DNA of 64,000 bases from Pyrinomonadaceae bacterium (GCA_030841105.1 JAVEDE010000050.1:1-64000); one strand, 5' to 3'. Positions 25,367-34,699 are shown, counted from the stretch's first letter. Notes: a model not told the origin generated them from the sequence alone. Program-made: numbers and translations.

Positions 25367-26473
25367 TTAACTGCGCGGGGCGAAGTAGCCGATGCGGGCG
25401 TTGAGGCGCAGGGCGGGGTCGGAGGTCTTGACCTGCACGCGGCGAAACTTCCCGTCGCGCGTCTTGTCGAGCGGCATGTAGTAGAGGGCGTACTGGTGGC
25501 GCAACTCCTCGGCCACCTCTGCGTAGACGCTATCGAGCACGGCGAAACTCTGCGGCCTGAAGAGACGCCCGCCGGTGGATTCGGTCAACCCGGCGAGATT
25601 GCGTTCGCTCGTGTCGAGGACGCGCAGGGATTCGCGCAGGTCGCCGATGCGTAGTTCGTTAAAGCGTCGGGTCGAGAGCGGCTCGGATTGGAGCGTGTCG
25701 AGTTCGGCGCGTTTGCGCGCGCGCTCGATCTCCGTGTTGGAGATGCAATAGACGCTCGCCCCGGCTTCGAGCAGCGCGCCGAGCGCCATCTCCAGAGAGG
25801 CGCGACCGCGACCGCTGTCAATCCCGTCTGTCAGGACGACCACGGCGTGCCGACGCCGCGCGTCTTTGAACTGCTCGCGCGCCGCGAGGTAGAGCGCGTC
25901 GTGGAAGCGCGTGAACATGCCCGGCACGACGCGCTTGAGCGAGCGTCGCAACTGCACGCGGCTCGCCGTCCAGTCCTGCAACAACTCCACGCGGTCGTCG
26001 AACTTCAACAAGCTCACGCGATCCTCCGGCGCGAGCCGCTCGGCAAACTCTTCCGCCGCGCGCCGGAAATCTTCCAGATTGCTCGCCACCGAAGACGAAG
26101 CGTCCACCATCAACAGGACATCCACCGGCACGCGTCGCACACGCAGGTCGCTCAAAGGCTGCTCGCGCCCGTCTTCCCACACCTGAAAATCTTTGCGCTC
26201 AAGCGTCGTCACCAGACGCCCCGCCGCGTCGCGCACCGTCACGGGCAGGAGCACTTCCGTCGTGCTCACCCTGACCACTTCGTCCTCGTCCACTTCCTGT
26301 GATGACGGAGCACTCTTCTCGGCCTTCAACTCCTGCGCGGACCCGACCGGCGCGAGACTCCCGCCCGTCGCGGCAACGAGGAATAGGGAGAGCACGCAAC
26401 ACACAGCCACGCGCGGGAGACAAACTCCCGCCGCGCGGCGTTCAGAGCGCAGGTCGAATATGTTTGGACGCAT
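25367..26473 (-). CDS. Secreted VWA-domain protein (acidobacterial VWFA-related type)
   Basis: 368 aa from the first ATG (the ORF-track start is TTG). A signal segment (about 18-38) precedes VRVSTTEVLLPVTVRDAAG, the typical entry of the acidobacterial VWFA-related domain (TIGR03436-like). A VWA domain follows with MIDAS DASSS in VLLMVDASSSVASN and a later DGIDSG. Expected to be extracytoplasmic and to bind ligands through Mg2+. It follows the Tad locus on the same strand after a tandem-repeat spacer, so it may share that transcript. Confidence 0.88.
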   Translation of the reverse strand: MRPNIFDLRSERRAAGVCLPRVAVCCVLSLFLVAATGGSLAPVGSAQELKAEKSAPSSQEVDEDEVVRVSTTEVLLPVTVRDAAGRLVTTLERKDFQVWEDGREQPLSDLRVRRVPVDVLLMVDASSSVASNLEDFRRAAEEFAERLAPEDRVSLLKFDDRVELLQDWTASRVQLRRSLKRVVPGMFTRFHDALYLAAREQFKDARRRHAVVVLTDGIDSGRGRASLEMALGALLEAGASVYCISNTEIERARKRAELDTLQSEPLSTRRFNELRIGDLRESLRVLDTSERNLAGLTESTGGRLFRPQSFAVLDSVYAEVAEELRHQYALYYMPLDKTRDGKFRRVQVKTSDPALRLNARIGYFAPRS

Positions 26474-26499
26474 CAAGCTGACTTTCAAGACTTCGCTGC

Positions 26500-26573
26500 T
26501 CTCACCGCTTCGCTAACTTTCAAGGCTTCGATGGCTTTCAAGGCTTCGATGGCTTTCAAGGCTTCGAGTTGGA
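26500..26573. repeat. 18-bp tandem repeat (about 3 copies)
   Basis: ACTTTCAAGGCTTCGAT is followed by two further copies of GGCTTTCAAGGCTTCGAT. The array overlaps the last codons and stop of the 26556-27422 gene. In another minus frame it encodes an amphipathic LEALKAIEALKAIEALK helix. Confidence 0.8.
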
Positions 26574-27422
26574 ATCGGTCGCCATGCCCGCGCCCTCTTC
26601 GCCCGACGCGGCGCGCATCGCGGCGATGATCGCGTCGCCCACGCGGCGGCGGCGCAGTTCCGCCAGTTTCGCGGGCGCGAAATCGAACTCGACGGGCGAC
26701 AACTCGATGCGCCGGATGATCGTGCCTTCCGTAAAACCAGCCTCGACCAGTTCGATGACCGACTCGTTCGTCAGCGTCGGCGTGCGTTCGAGTTTGGGTG
26801 CGCCACTACTGTTAGCGCCGCCGGTCTCCGCCGGGGGTCGCAGGATGCGCACGCTCGCGCTGCCGGTCGTCTGCGTGTCGCCTTCGGCCGCGCCGCCGCC
26901 GATGTTCGAGCGCGAACGCCCGCGCACGCCGCCCGACGAACCGAAGATGCTCGTCTCGTTCGGATCACCGCTGCCCTGCCCGTTCGACGGCTTGCCTTCA
27001 CCCGGCGCGCGCGTCTGCCCGTTGCCGCGCGTCCCGTCGAAAAACGGGTCGTCGTCAAACGCGTCGCCCGCGTCGTCGCGCGCCGAAAGCATCTCGCCTT
27101 CCGCGCGCGCCAGCATCGTGAGGATCACTCGCTCGCCGACCCCGTTCTTCTTCAGTTCGATTAGACGATCCGGCGAGAGGTCGAATTGAACGCGGCGCAC
27201 GCGGATGATCGCGATGACGGTCTTCTCGCTAAACTTCGCGCGCACGAGTTTGACGATTGAGGCGTTAGTCAACGGCGCTTCCGCGTCCGACTGCGACGCC
27301 GCGACGCCGCGCGGCTGTGACGACGACGAACCCTGCCCGCGCGACTCGGACGCGACGCCCGCCACCCACACGACGGCGCACATCCCGGCGCACGCGACAT
27401 GCCTTGCCAGCAAACTTCTCAT
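26556..27422 (-). CDS. Secreted protein with a duplicated about-55-aa motif
   Basis: 288 aa from an ATG behind GGGAGGAGT; the ORF-track start is TTG. Signal peptide (about 5-30). Two copies of one motif lie at each end: LTNASIVKLVRAKFSEKTVI...VQFDLSPDRLIELKKNGV (about 67-120) and LTNESVIELVEAGFTEGTII...VEFDFAPAKLAELRRRRV (about 215-270). A Gly/Ser/Asn-rich linker joins them. Function unknown; the helical repeats look like a protein-protein interaction module. It lies right behind the lytic transglycosylase gene and may be translated with it. Confidence 0.75.
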   Translation of the reverse strand: MRSLLARHVACAGMCAVVWVAGVASESRGQGSSSSQPRGVAASQSDAEAPLTNASIVKLVRAKFSEKTVIAIIRVRRVQFDLSPDRLIELKKNGVGERVILTMLARAEGEMLSARDDAGDAFDDDPFFDGTRGNGQTRAPGEGKPSNGQGSGDPNETSIFGSSGGVRGRSRSNIGGGAAEGDTQTTGSASVRILRPPAETGGANSSGAPKLERTPTLTNESVIELVEAGFTEGTIIRRIELSPVEFDFAPAKLAELRRRRVGDAIIAAMRAASGEEGAGMATDSNSKP

Positions 27423-27454
27423 ACTCCTCCCGACCGCCGCCTCGAACGCCCGGC

Positions 27455-28573
27455 TCAATACCCCGACACCACCGCTGCGGCTGCTTTACTACTTCCCGAT
27501 GTCGCGGCGTTTGACTTGCTGCTCGCAGTCGTCCGTTCGCTCACGGCGTGCGCCGCGCGCCCGTAGCGACCGCTGATGAGGCGCACGTAATTCCGCGTCT
27601 CACGGTAAGGCGGCACGCGATGGCCGTACTTGATCACCGCGCCCTCGCCCGCGTTGTAACTCGCGAGAACGAGTTCGACGCGCCCGTTGAACCTGCCGAG
27701 CAGTTGCTTGAGAAAGCGCGTGCCGCCCGCGATGTTCTGCGCCGGGTCGTGGACGCGCCGGACGCCGAAGCGCGCCGCCGTCCCCGGCATCAACTGCATC
27801 AACCCGCGCGCGCCCACCGGGCTGACCGCCCCCGTGTTGAAATGCGACTCCTGCTCCATCACGCAAAAGATCAGATACGGGTCAACGCCGTAGCGCGCGC
27901 CGTTCTGCCGTATGAGCGCGTCGAGTTGCGGCCTGCCCGTCGTCCAACGCCGCTCACGCCTGCCGCTCGAACTCGCCGCCGTCTCCTCCGTCTCAGCTTT
28001 CAACTCATCCGACTCTCTTTCAATACGCTCAATGCGCGCGCGTTCGAGAAAGATCGAGAGATTGCCGCGCTTGTACCAGACGCCTTCCGCCGATTCGTTC
28101 GCCTCGTCAACTTCAAAACGCGCGCCGCCCACGAGATAAATCCAGAGCGGCCGCGCCGCGGCGTCGGCGACCTGCGGAGACTTCGCCGTCTCGTTCGCCC
28201 CGGCGTCGCCAGCATCCGACAACTTCGCCACCTGACGCTTCTTCGCGGCGTCTTTCGCGTCCTTCTCTTGCCCCTTGCGCTCAATGGTTTTCACGCGCGC
28301 GCGCTCGACGAAATTCGTCATGCCGCCGCGCCTGTACCACACGCCTTCCGCATCGTCCCACGCCTCGTCAACTTCGAGCGTCGTCCCGTCAACCAGCAGC
28401 ACGCGGTCAGCCAAAGCGACGGCGGGCACGCTGAGGAGGAACAGGAAGGCGAGCGCGGCGACGTGCAAGCGGCGTGCGTGCGTGCGAGAAAAGATTAAAC
28501 TCACGCCGGGGCGCGAAGGCGCAAAGAAGGCGCGCGGTTCGTCAGTCAAATGCGCTGCGGCGGTTCGCCTCAT
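27455..28573 (-). CDS. Lytic transglycosylase (SLT) with duplicated N-terminal module
   Basis: 372 aa from an ATG preceded by AAAGGAAAGACGCT. The ORF-track start is 17 codons earlier; a GTG at 28504 would give a more usual signal peptide. Hydrophobic signal about 39-55. Two copies of a VDEAxxxAEGVWYxRG module (about 64-100 and 140-178) precede the SLT domain (about 215-335): catalytic Glu in VMEQESHFN, then GARGLMQLMPGTA and ASYNAGEGAV. It cleaves peptidoglycan glycan strands in the periplasm; next to a Tad locus it may open the wall for pilus passage. An 8-mer inverted repeat spans its 5' end. Confidence 0.88.
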   Translation of the reverse strand: MRRTAAAHLTDEPRAFFAPSRPGVSLIFSRTHARRLHVAALAFLFLLSVPAVALADRVLLVDGTTLEVDEAWDDAEGVWYRRGGMTNFVERARVKTIERKGQEKDAKDAAKKRQVAKLSDAGDAGANETAKSPQVADAAARPLWIYLVGGARFEVDEANESAEGVWYKRGNLSIFLERARIERIERESDELKAETEETAASSSGRRERRWTTGRPQLDALIRQNGARYGVDPYLIFCVMEQESHFNTGAVSPVGARGLMQLMPGTAARFGVRRVHDPAQNIAGGTRFLKQLLGRFNGRVELVLASYNAGEGAVIKYGHRVPPYRETRNYVRLISGRYGRAAHAVSERTTASSKSNAATSGSSKAAAAVVSGY

Positions 28574-28610
28574 AGCGTCTTTCCTTTGCGCCCTTGCGCC
28601 TTCGCGTGAG
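28499..28610. repeat. Imperfect inverted repeat, CGCAAAGG-type words
   Basis: The arm CTTTGCGCCCTTGCGCCTTC plus GCGTGAG (28584-28610) faces CTCACGC...GGCGCGAAGGCGCAAAG (28500-28526) with about five mismatches. One arm lies upstream of the SLT start, the other inside its signal-peptide region. Same word family as 34546-34650. Confidence 0.6.
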
Positions 28611-28639
28611 AATTTCCCTGTCATCGTCTTGACACTCGC

Positions 28640-29998
28640 TTACGACACGTCAACCAAATCGCCCACGGTGCGCGCGGTGTCGCCCGCGCCGCGCCGTTCG
28701 GCAGTCTCCTGCGCGAAGCCGTGCGATGTGCCGAAGTAGTTGCGCCACGCGCTGTCTATGACCTTCGGCGTGAGTTCGATGGCCTGCCCCTCGAAGAGGC
28801 AGATGTCGAGCACGCGGTCGAGCAGGTCGCGCGGCTCGCACGCCTTCATCTGGCGGTGCGAGATCATGTAGTTGTTCAAGATGTAGTCGAGACACACCTG
28901 CTCGACGCGCATCCCGCGCGTGTGCGCCGCGCGTTTGAAGATTTCGATGTAGGCGGCGGGCGTCGGCGGTTCGACGCGCGCGCGGTAGCCCATGCGCCGG
29001 AGGAACGCCTCGTCAACGAGGTCTTTGTCTTCGAGGTTCGTCGCGAAGACGACGAGTTGCTCGAACGGCACTTCGATCTTCTTGCCCGTGTGCAGCGTCA
29101 AATAATCCACGCGGCGCTCGAGCGGCACGATCCAGCGGTTGAGCAGATCGGTCGGCGCGACGCGCTGCCGCCCGAAGTCGTCTATGACGAGCGTGCCGCC
29201 GTTCGACTTCATCTGAAACGGGGCTTCGTAAAATCTGGCCGCCTCGCTCCAAGTCAAATCCGCGTTCTCCAAAGTCAACTCGCCGCCGACGATAACGAGC
29301 GGGCGTTCGATGCAGACCCAGCGGCGGTCGTACTCGGCGGGCACGGCTTCGCTCGCGGCCGGGCGATGGTTGTGAGCGTCGAAGACGCGGATGACTTGGC
29401 CGTCAATCTCGATGGCGTAGGGAATCCAGATCGCGCCGGGGAGACTGGCGTTGATGCGTTCGGCGACGGCCGTCTTGCCCGTGCCCGGAGGGCCACTTAA
29501 GAAAAGCGAGCGGCGCGAGTTGACGACGCAGCCGACCGTCTGCATGAGCGAATCGGGCAGCACGAGATCGCGGAAGGCGGCGCGCACCGAGTCCATCGTC
29601 GCGTGGCGCGCGGGCACGGCTTGCAGGCGCATCATGTGCGCGTAGTCGCGAAGGCTGACGGGCGCGGGGCCGTCGTAGCCGCAGAAGGAGCGCGCGCGGG
29701 CGAGTCGTTCCCAGCCGCGGTCGAGCATGCCGTAGCGCGTCGCGCCCATCGCCGCTTGTAGTTTCACCTCGATCAACTTCTCGCGGTAGAGGTGCTGCAA
29801 AATCTCTTCGGTCAGCGCGCGCGGCAGGTGCATGCGCTCGGTGACGTTCGCCGTCGAAGGTTCGGGCAGCGCGGCGACGATCTTGAGCGCGAGGTCGCAC
29901 AGGAAACTCTCCGGCACGTCCGTCTCGGCCAGTTCTTCCGGCACGGGCGGCCCCATGCTCTCCACTTCCATGCGCGTCAGTATGTTGGTTTGCGTCAT
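28640..29998 (-). CDS. AAA ATPase (MoxR/dynein-like) linked to the Tad locus
   Basis: 452 aa. N-terminal about 150 residues include a helical, winged-helix-like segment (TERMHLPRALTEEILQHLYREKL). The AAA core starts about 165: Walker A SGPPGTGKTAVA, Walker B TLVIDDFGRQRV, sensor-1 VVFATNLEDKDL, then an arginine-rich FLRRMGYRARV. It is a cytosolic ATPase of unknown client. It sits 48 bp behind tadD on the same strand, and the SLT gene follows. It is probably co-transcribed with the pilus genes, perhaps remodelling the machine, but this is inferred from position only. Confidence 0.82.
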   Translation of the reverse strand: MTQTNILTRMEVESMGPPVPEELAETDVPESFLCDLALKIVAALPEPSTANVTERMHLPRALTEEILQHLYREKLIEVKLQAAMGATRYGMLDRGWERLARARSFCGYDGPAPVSLRDYAHMMRLQAVPARHATMDSVRAAFRDLVLPDSLMQTVGCVVNSRRSLFLSGPPGTGKTAVAERINASLPGAIWIPYAIEIDGQVIRVFDAHNHRPAASEAVPAEYDRRWVCIERPLVIVGGELTLENADLTWSEAARFYEAPFQMKSNGGTLVIDDFGRQRVAPTDLLNRWIVPLERRVDYLTLHTGKKIEVPFEQLVVFATNLEDKDLVDEAFLRRMGYRARVEPPTPAAYIEIFKRAAHTRGMRVEQVCLDYILNNYMISHRQMKACEPRDLLDRVLDICLFEGQAIELTPKVIDSAWRNYFGTSHGFAQETAERRGAGDTARTVGDLVDVS

Positions 29999-30046
29999 TG
30001 GTCAACGTCCTCAATCGGGCGGCGGATGAATCAGCCGCCCATGAAA

Positions 30047-31036
30047 TTATTCCTTACCGGCGACTTGCTCGTTCGACTGACCGGCGAGCGCGCGGCGAGT
30101 TTCTTCGGCGCGGTCGGAGTGGCCGTTGCGCGCGTAGAGTTCGGAGAGACGGCGCAGGACGAACTCCGACTGCGGCTGCGCGCGGCGCGCGGCCTCGTAG
30201 TGTTCGATGGCCTGATCTTCGCGCCCCGCGCGTTCCAGCATGGCAGCGACGTTGAGTCGCCCTTGATACTCGCCGCCGGAACGCGCGAAGCTCTGGTAGG
30301 CGTCGTCGTACTTGCCGAGGCGGCACTGCGCGAGCGCGAGATTGTTCCAGATGCGCTCGTCCGAGGGCGCGAGTTTCGCCGCGCGCTTGAGGCGTGCGAC
30401 GGCCGCGCGGTAGTTGCCGTTCAGGTACAGCGAGTAGCCGAGGTTGTTGAGCGTCTGCGCGTCCGGCTCGTGATCGAGGGCGCGCTCGAAGGACTCACGC
30501 GCGCGGTCGTGCAGACCTTTGCGGTCGTAGGCGACGGCCAAGAGGTTGTGCGCTTCGGACAGACGCGAGTCGAGCGAGACGGCGCGCGACAGTTCCTTGA
30601 CGGCCTCGTTCAGACGGCCTTCGTCCAAGAACGCACGGCCGCGCGCGAGGTAGTCTTTTGCCGTGCCGCCTTCGTCCGTCGTGTCGCCTGCGCGCGCCGT
30701 GCGGCTGTCTTCCACACGCATCAGGGGCGCGCTCTCAAACTTCGCCACGTCCTTCTCGGACATGCGCCGCACCTTGTCGTCGTCGCCGCCGAAGAGTCGC
30801 GCCGCCGCCTTAAAAGGAGCTTTGAAGAAACGCGCGAAGCGGTTGCCCTTCTTCTTCGCTTTCTCTTCGCCGGGCGCGGCCGGGTCTTCCGCCGTGCCCG
30901 TGGGCGAACCGTCGGCGGCGACGATCTCGGCGGCATCGTCGCCGTCGTGCTCGGTCGTCGTGGCCGTCCAGAAAGTCGAGACGCCGACGGTCAGGACGAG
31001 GGCGATCAGAAACGCGTTGATGGTGCGGTTGCGCAT
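30047..31036 (-). CDS. tadD: TPR protein, TadD-like
   Basis: 329 aa from the ATG at MRNRTINAF behind AAAGGAG. The longer ORF overlaps tadC and is discarded. One N-terminal membrane segment (about 7-25), then a charged linker and at least four or five TPR units from about 125 (AKDYLARGRAFLDEGRLNEAVKELSRAV; LAVAYDRKGLHDRARESFERAL; NNLGYSLYLNGNYRAAVARL). TadD proteins are pilotin-like or scaffold TPR lipoproteins in Tad systems; here the anchor looks like an uncleaved or signal helix. It follows tadC by 16 bp. Confidence 0.82.
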   Translation of the reverse strand: MRNRTINAFLIALVLTVGVSTFWTATTTEHDGDDAAEIVAADGSPTGTAEDPAAPGEEKAKKKGNRFARFFKAPFKAAARLFGGDDDKVRRMSEKDVAKFESAPLMRVEDSRTARAGDTTDEGGTAKDYLARGRAFLDEGRLNEAVKELSRAVSLDSRLSEAHNLLAVAYDRKGLHDRARESFERALDHEPDAQTLNNLGYSLYLNGNYRAAVARLKRAAKLAPSDERIWNNLALAQCRLGKYDDAYQSFARSGGEYQGRLNVAAMLERAGREDQAIEHYEAARRAQPQSEFVLRRLSELYARNGHSDRAEETRRALAGQSNEQVAGKE

Positions 31037-31052
31037 GGCTGTGTGTACTCCT

Positions 31053-32000
31053 TTACATCTTGGCGAACGAATCAATGAGATTAAGCGCGGCCGGGCCGAG
31101 GATGGCGATAAAGAGCGTCGGGAACAGAAAGCACGCGAGCGGGAACAGCAACTTGACGGCGGCCTTCTGCGCGGCCTGCTCCGCGCGCTGCCTGCGCTTC
31201 GTGCGCAAGCTGTCGGCGTAGACGCGCACGGCGCGCGCGATTGACGTGCCGAAGCGGTCGGCCTGAATGAGCATCGCGACAAGGCTGCGCAAGTCGTCAA
31301 CGCCCGTGCGCTCCGCCAGATTACGCAGGGCTTCGTCGCGGTCGCGCCCGACGCGGATTTCCAGATTAGTCAACTCGAACTCTTCGCTGATGTCCGGGTG
31401 GACTTCGCGCAACTCTTCGCCGACCTTCACGATGGCGGCGTTCAAACCCAGCCCCGCCTCGATGGAGACGACCATCAGATCGAGCGCGTCGGCCAAGCCC
31501 CAGCGCACGCGCTGCTGCCGCCCCTTGACCATCTTGTTCAGGATGTAACGCGGCAGGAAGAAGCCCTTGATGAACGCGATCAGAATCCAGAGGATCGCGC
31601 TGTTGAGCGGTCGCGCCATGAGCGCGCAACCGAGCGCGACCACGGCGGGATAACCGATGAGCGTGGTGATTTGAATGGCGCGATAGACGATGGGCGCGTT
31701 CGGCGAACGATAGCCCGCCTGCATCAACTTCTTTTGCAGCTTCTTGGCCTCGGCAGCCGAAGGCGGCGCGAGCCGTTGAAAGGGCTTCGCCATGCGCTCG
31801 GCCAGCGCGGCCATGCCGTCGTCCGAAGCGGCGTTCGCGCTCAAGTCAACGCCCGCGCGCACGGCAGAACCGCCGCCCGTCTCGCCCATGCGCCGCAGGC
31901 GTTCGGTCGCCGCGCTCGCCGGGCGAAACATCAGCCAGTAAATCCCCAACACGCCGAGCGTGATGAACGCGAATGTCGAAAGGGTGATGATGAAAATCAT
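31053..32000 (-). CDS. tadC: Tad pilus inner-membrane platform protein TadC
   Basis: 315 aa from the ATG at MIFIITLS. The ORF-track version adds 48 codons translated from the heptamer repeat. A type II secretion F domain (GLADALDLMVVSIEAGLGLNAAI...FGTSIARAVRVYADSLR) with an N-terminal helix, two central helices and a C-terminal helix, in the inner membrane. It forms the platform with TadB on which the TadA ATPase acts. No Shine-Dalgarno is visible; the repeat ends just upstream of the start. Confidence 0.92.
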   Translation of the reverse strand: MIFIITLSTFAFITLGVLGIYWLMFRPASAATERLRRMGETGGGSAVRAGVDLSANAASDDGMAALAERMAKPFQRLAPPSAAEAKKLQKKLMQAGYRSPNAPIVYRAIQITTLIGYPAVVALGCALMARPLNSAILWILIAFIKGFFLPRYILNKMVKGRQQRVRWGLADALDLMVVSIEAGLGLNAAIVKVGEELREVHPDISEEFELTNLEIRVGRDRDEALRNLAERTGVDDLRSLVAMLIQADRFGTSIARAVRVYADSLRTKRRQRAEQAAQKAAVKLLFPLACFLFPTLFIAILGPAALNLIDSFAKM

Positions 32001-32006
32001 AGTTTT

Positions 32007-32160
32007 TAGTGACAGGTGGCAAGTGACGAGTGACGAGCAAGAACAAGTTAAAAGTGTTGCCGTCGTTTGCGACTTTCGTGCGAGTGTCGAGTGACGAGAT
32101 TTAAGACCGAGGCAAGGACTTTGTTTTAACTCGTCACTTGTCACTCGTCACTCGTCACTG
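32007..32160. repeat. Heptamer inverted repeat, GTGACGA words
   Basis: The right arm, on the minus strand, reads GTGACGA, GTGACGA, GTGACAA, GTGACGA, GTTAAAA. The left arm carries CAAGTGACGAGTGACGAGCA then AGTTAAAA. It fills the tadB-tadC gap inside the pilus operon. The same words recur at 51486-51584 and 55717-55799. Confidence 0.85.
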
Positions 32161-32163
32161 CTT

Positions 32164-33126
32164 TCAAATCTTGATATTGAGAATTTTCCGAATCACGAGC
32201 ATGCCCGTGATCTGCAAGCCGATGGCGACGGCCGCCAGTTTGTGGCCGCGCGGGTCGTTCCACATGACGCTCATGTATTCGGGGTTCATCACGGTGACGG
32301 CGAGCGCGACGAAGATCGGCAGGCCACAGAGAATCCACGCCGACATGCGCGAACTCGTCGTGAGCGTCCGCAGGTCTTCCATGATGCGGAAGCGTTCGCG
32401 AATGGTGTGCGCCACTTTTTCGAGCACTTCGGCGAGGTTGCCGCCCGTCTCGCGCTGGATGAGGATGGCCGTGATGCACAGTTTCAAGTCTAAGAGCGGG
32501 ACGCGCGCCGCCAGATTGTCGAGCGCGAGCTTGAGCGAGAGGCCGAGGTTTTGCTCCTCGTAAGTTTTGCGAAACTCGGTGGCGATGGGGTCGGGCATCT
32601 CGGTCGCCACCATGTGCAACGCTTCGGCGAAGCCGTGACCGGCGGACAGGCCGCGGCTCATCAGTTCGAGCGTGTCGGGCAGGTCTTCGAGAAACTTGTT
32701 GAGCCGCTTGCGCCGCGCCCACGCGACGTGGACGAACGGCACGGCGGCGGCGACGAGTCCGGCGGCGACGATCAGGATGATCGAGATCGACAGCATCGAG
32801 GCGGCCAGCCCGGCGAGCATCGCCGCCATCAACGAGAACATCAGGAGGCGCGTCACGGTGATGTGCAGGTCGGCCTGATCGAGCATGCGCTTGAGTTTGC
32901 CGGCCACCTGCATGCGCACGAGCACTCGGTCTAAGAGCGGTATCTCGCTCATCAACTCCTGCCGCGCGAGTTGCACCTCCATGTCGGCGTCGTTCGCCGA
33001 ATGCAGGAGGGCGTCCGCGAGTCGCTGCTTCAAACGGGCGCGCTTCTGCTCCGAGCCGCGCGTCGCGAGCAGGTAGCCCGCGAAGGTCAGGAACAAACAG
33101 AAGGCGAAGACGAAAAAGGGGATCAT
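32164..33126 (-). CDS. tadB: Tad pilus inner-membrane platform protein TadB
   Basis: 320 aa. Two N-terminal helices (about 1-20 and 92-130), a cytosolic T2SF domain (LEDLPDTLELMSRGLSAGHGFAEALHMVA...RETGGNLAEVLEKVAHTIRERFR) and two C-terminal helices. Pairs with TadC as the inner-membrane core of the Flp pilus machine. It starts 18 bp behind the tadA stop; tadC follows after the GTGACGA repeat. Confidence 0.93.
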   Translation of the reverse strand: MIPFFVFAFCLFLTFAGYLLATRGSEQKRARLKQRLADALLHSANDADMEVQLARQELMSEIPLLDRVLVRMQVAGKLKRMLDQADLHITVTRLLMFSLMAAMLAGLAASMLSISIILIVAAGLVAAAVPFVHVAWARRKRLNKFLEDLPDTLELMSRGLSAGHGFAEALHMVATEMPDPIATEFRKTYEEQNLGLSLKLALDNLAARVPLLDLKLCITAILIQRETGGNLAEVLEKVAHTIRERFRIMEDLRTLTTSSRMSAWILCGLPIFVALAVTVMNPEYMSVMWNDPRGHKLAAVAIGLQITGMLVIRKILNIKI

Positions 33127-33144
33127 AGTGTCACCGGCTATCAG

Positions 33145-34509
33145 CTATTGGTTCTCTTCAAAAAAGACGCGCGGCAACTGCATGCCGTAGACTTTGAGGC
33201 GTTCGGCGAAGCGCGGGCGCACGCCCGTGGGGCGGAAGCGGCCGATGACGTGGCCGTCCTTGTCAATGCCCTTGCGCTCGAACATAAAAATTTCCTGCAT
33301 CGTGATCGTGTCGCCTTCCATGCCCGTGATCTCGGAGATGGAGACGACGCGGCGCGTGCCGTCCGAGAGGCGCGCGGCCTGTATGACGAGGTTCAAGGCC
33401 GACGCGATCTGCTGGCGCATGGCGCGCTCGGAGAGTTTCATCCCCGTCATTTGAATCATGGTTTCGAGTCGCGCCAACGCGTCGCGCGGGGTGTTGGCGT
33501 GGACGGTCGTCAAAGAGCCGTCGTGGCCGGTGTTCATCGCTTGCAGCATGTCTATGGCTTCGCCGCCGCGCACCTCGCCGATGACGATGCGGTCGGGGCG
33601 CATGCGCAGGGCGTTCTTGACCAAGTCGCGCTGCGTGACTTCGCCGCGACCCTCGATGTTCGGCGGGCGCGTCTCAAGCCGGACGACGTGCGGTTGCTGC
33701 AACTGCAACTCCGCAGAGTCTTCAATCGTGACGATGCGCTGCTCTTCGGGGATGTAGGCCGAGAGCGCGTTCAGAAGCGTCGTCTTCCCCGCGCCCGTGC
33801 CGCCGGAGATCAAGACGTTGAGGCGCGCGTTGACGCACATCTCGAACATGTCTGCGATGTCTTTGGTGAGCGCGCCGATCTCGATGAGCTTCGACATCCG
33901 CAAAGGCTCTGCGCCGAAGCGGCGGATGGAGAGGACAGGGCCGTCGAGTGAGAGCGGCGGGATGATGGCGTTGACGCGCGAGCCGTCCGAGAGGCGCGCG
34001 TCAACCATGGGTGAGGACTCGTCTATGCGGCGGCCGACGGACGAGACGATGCGCTCGATGACGCGCATGAGGTGCTCGTCGTCCTTGAAGGTGACGTTGG
34101 TGCGTTCGAGTTTGCCGCGCCGCTCGATGTAGATGTTCTGCGGCGAGTTGACGAGGATGTCGGAGATGGTCGAGTCGGCGAGTAAGGGTTCGAGCGGGCC
34201 GAGGCCGAACAACTCGTGGCGCACCTCTTCGACCAGACGCTCGCGGTCGCTCGTCGAGAGCGGCATCTTCTCGTCGGCGAGCAGAGCTTCCGCCAGCCGC
34301 GCCACTTCCGAACGAAGCTGCTCGGCGTCGAGTTGGCTGAGCTTCGTCAAGTCCATGCGGTTGATGATCGCGCGGTGCAACCGCGACTTCATCTCTTGAA
34401 AAGTGTGCGCGCCGCCCGCCTGCGTCTCGCCGTCTCCGCTGCCGGAGCGTGCCGCGCCGGGCAGCACCGCCGGGTTGGTTTCCCTGATTAGTCTTTCGCG
34501 TAGTGACAT
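33145..34509 (-). CDS. tadA: Tad pilus secretion ATPase TadA/CpaF
   Basis: 454 aa from the ATG at MSLRERLI; the track start is 18 codons upstream in poorly conserved sequence. VirB11/PilT-type hexameric ATPase: N-terminal domain (about 40-170), Walker [17 protein letters not shown], Asp box [12 protein letters not shown], Walker [16 protein letters not shown], His box [14 protein letters not shown]. It powers pilin assembly from the cytoplasmic face through TadB and TadC. A CGCAAAGG-type inverted repeat precedes it. Confidence 0.96.
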   Translation of the reverse strand: MSLRERLIRETNPAVLPGAARSGSGDGETQAGGAHTFQEMKSRLHRAIINRMDLTKLSQLDAEQLRSEVARLAEALLADEKMPLSTSDRERLVEEVRHELFGLGPLEPLLADSTISDILVNSPQNIYIERRGKLERTNVTFKDDEHLMRVIERIVSSVGRRIDESSPMVDARLSDGSRVNAIIPPLSLDGPVLSIRRFGAEPLRMSKLIEIGALTKDIADMFEMCVNARLNVLISGGTGAGKTTLLNALSAYIPEEQRIVTIEDSAELQLQQPHVVRLETRPPNIEGRGEVTQRDLVKNALRMRPDRIVIGEVRGGEAIDMLQAMNTGHDGSLTTVHANTPRDALARLETMIQMTGMKLSERAMRQQIASALNLVIQAARLSDGTRRVVSISEITGMEGDTITMQEIFMFERKGIDKDGHVIGRFRPTGVRPRFAERLKVYGMQLPRVFFEENQ

Positions 34510-34545
34510 GGTGTTGGTCGTCTCTTCCGGTCGGTTAAGAAGGAG

Positions 34546-34650
34546 TCTCACGCAAAGGCGCAAAGGCGCGAAGGAGTAGGGCGACGAGCCTGTTCGCCGT
34601 TCGACGCTTGCGCGGCGTCTGCCTCTGCGCCTTTGCGCCTTTGCGTGAGA
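34546..34650. repeat. Perfect 24-bp inverted repeat, CGCAAAGG words
   Basis: The arm TCTCACGCAAAGGCGCAAAG plus GCGC (34546-34569) and its exact complement (34627-34650) flank a 57-nt loop. The 8-mer CGCAAAGG is repeated. It lies between cpaE and tadA, inside the operon. Confidence 0.9.
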
Positions 34651-34699
34651 TTCATGCTTTGATTTGTCGTGCTCATGTTAGGCGTTCTTCAAGGCGACC

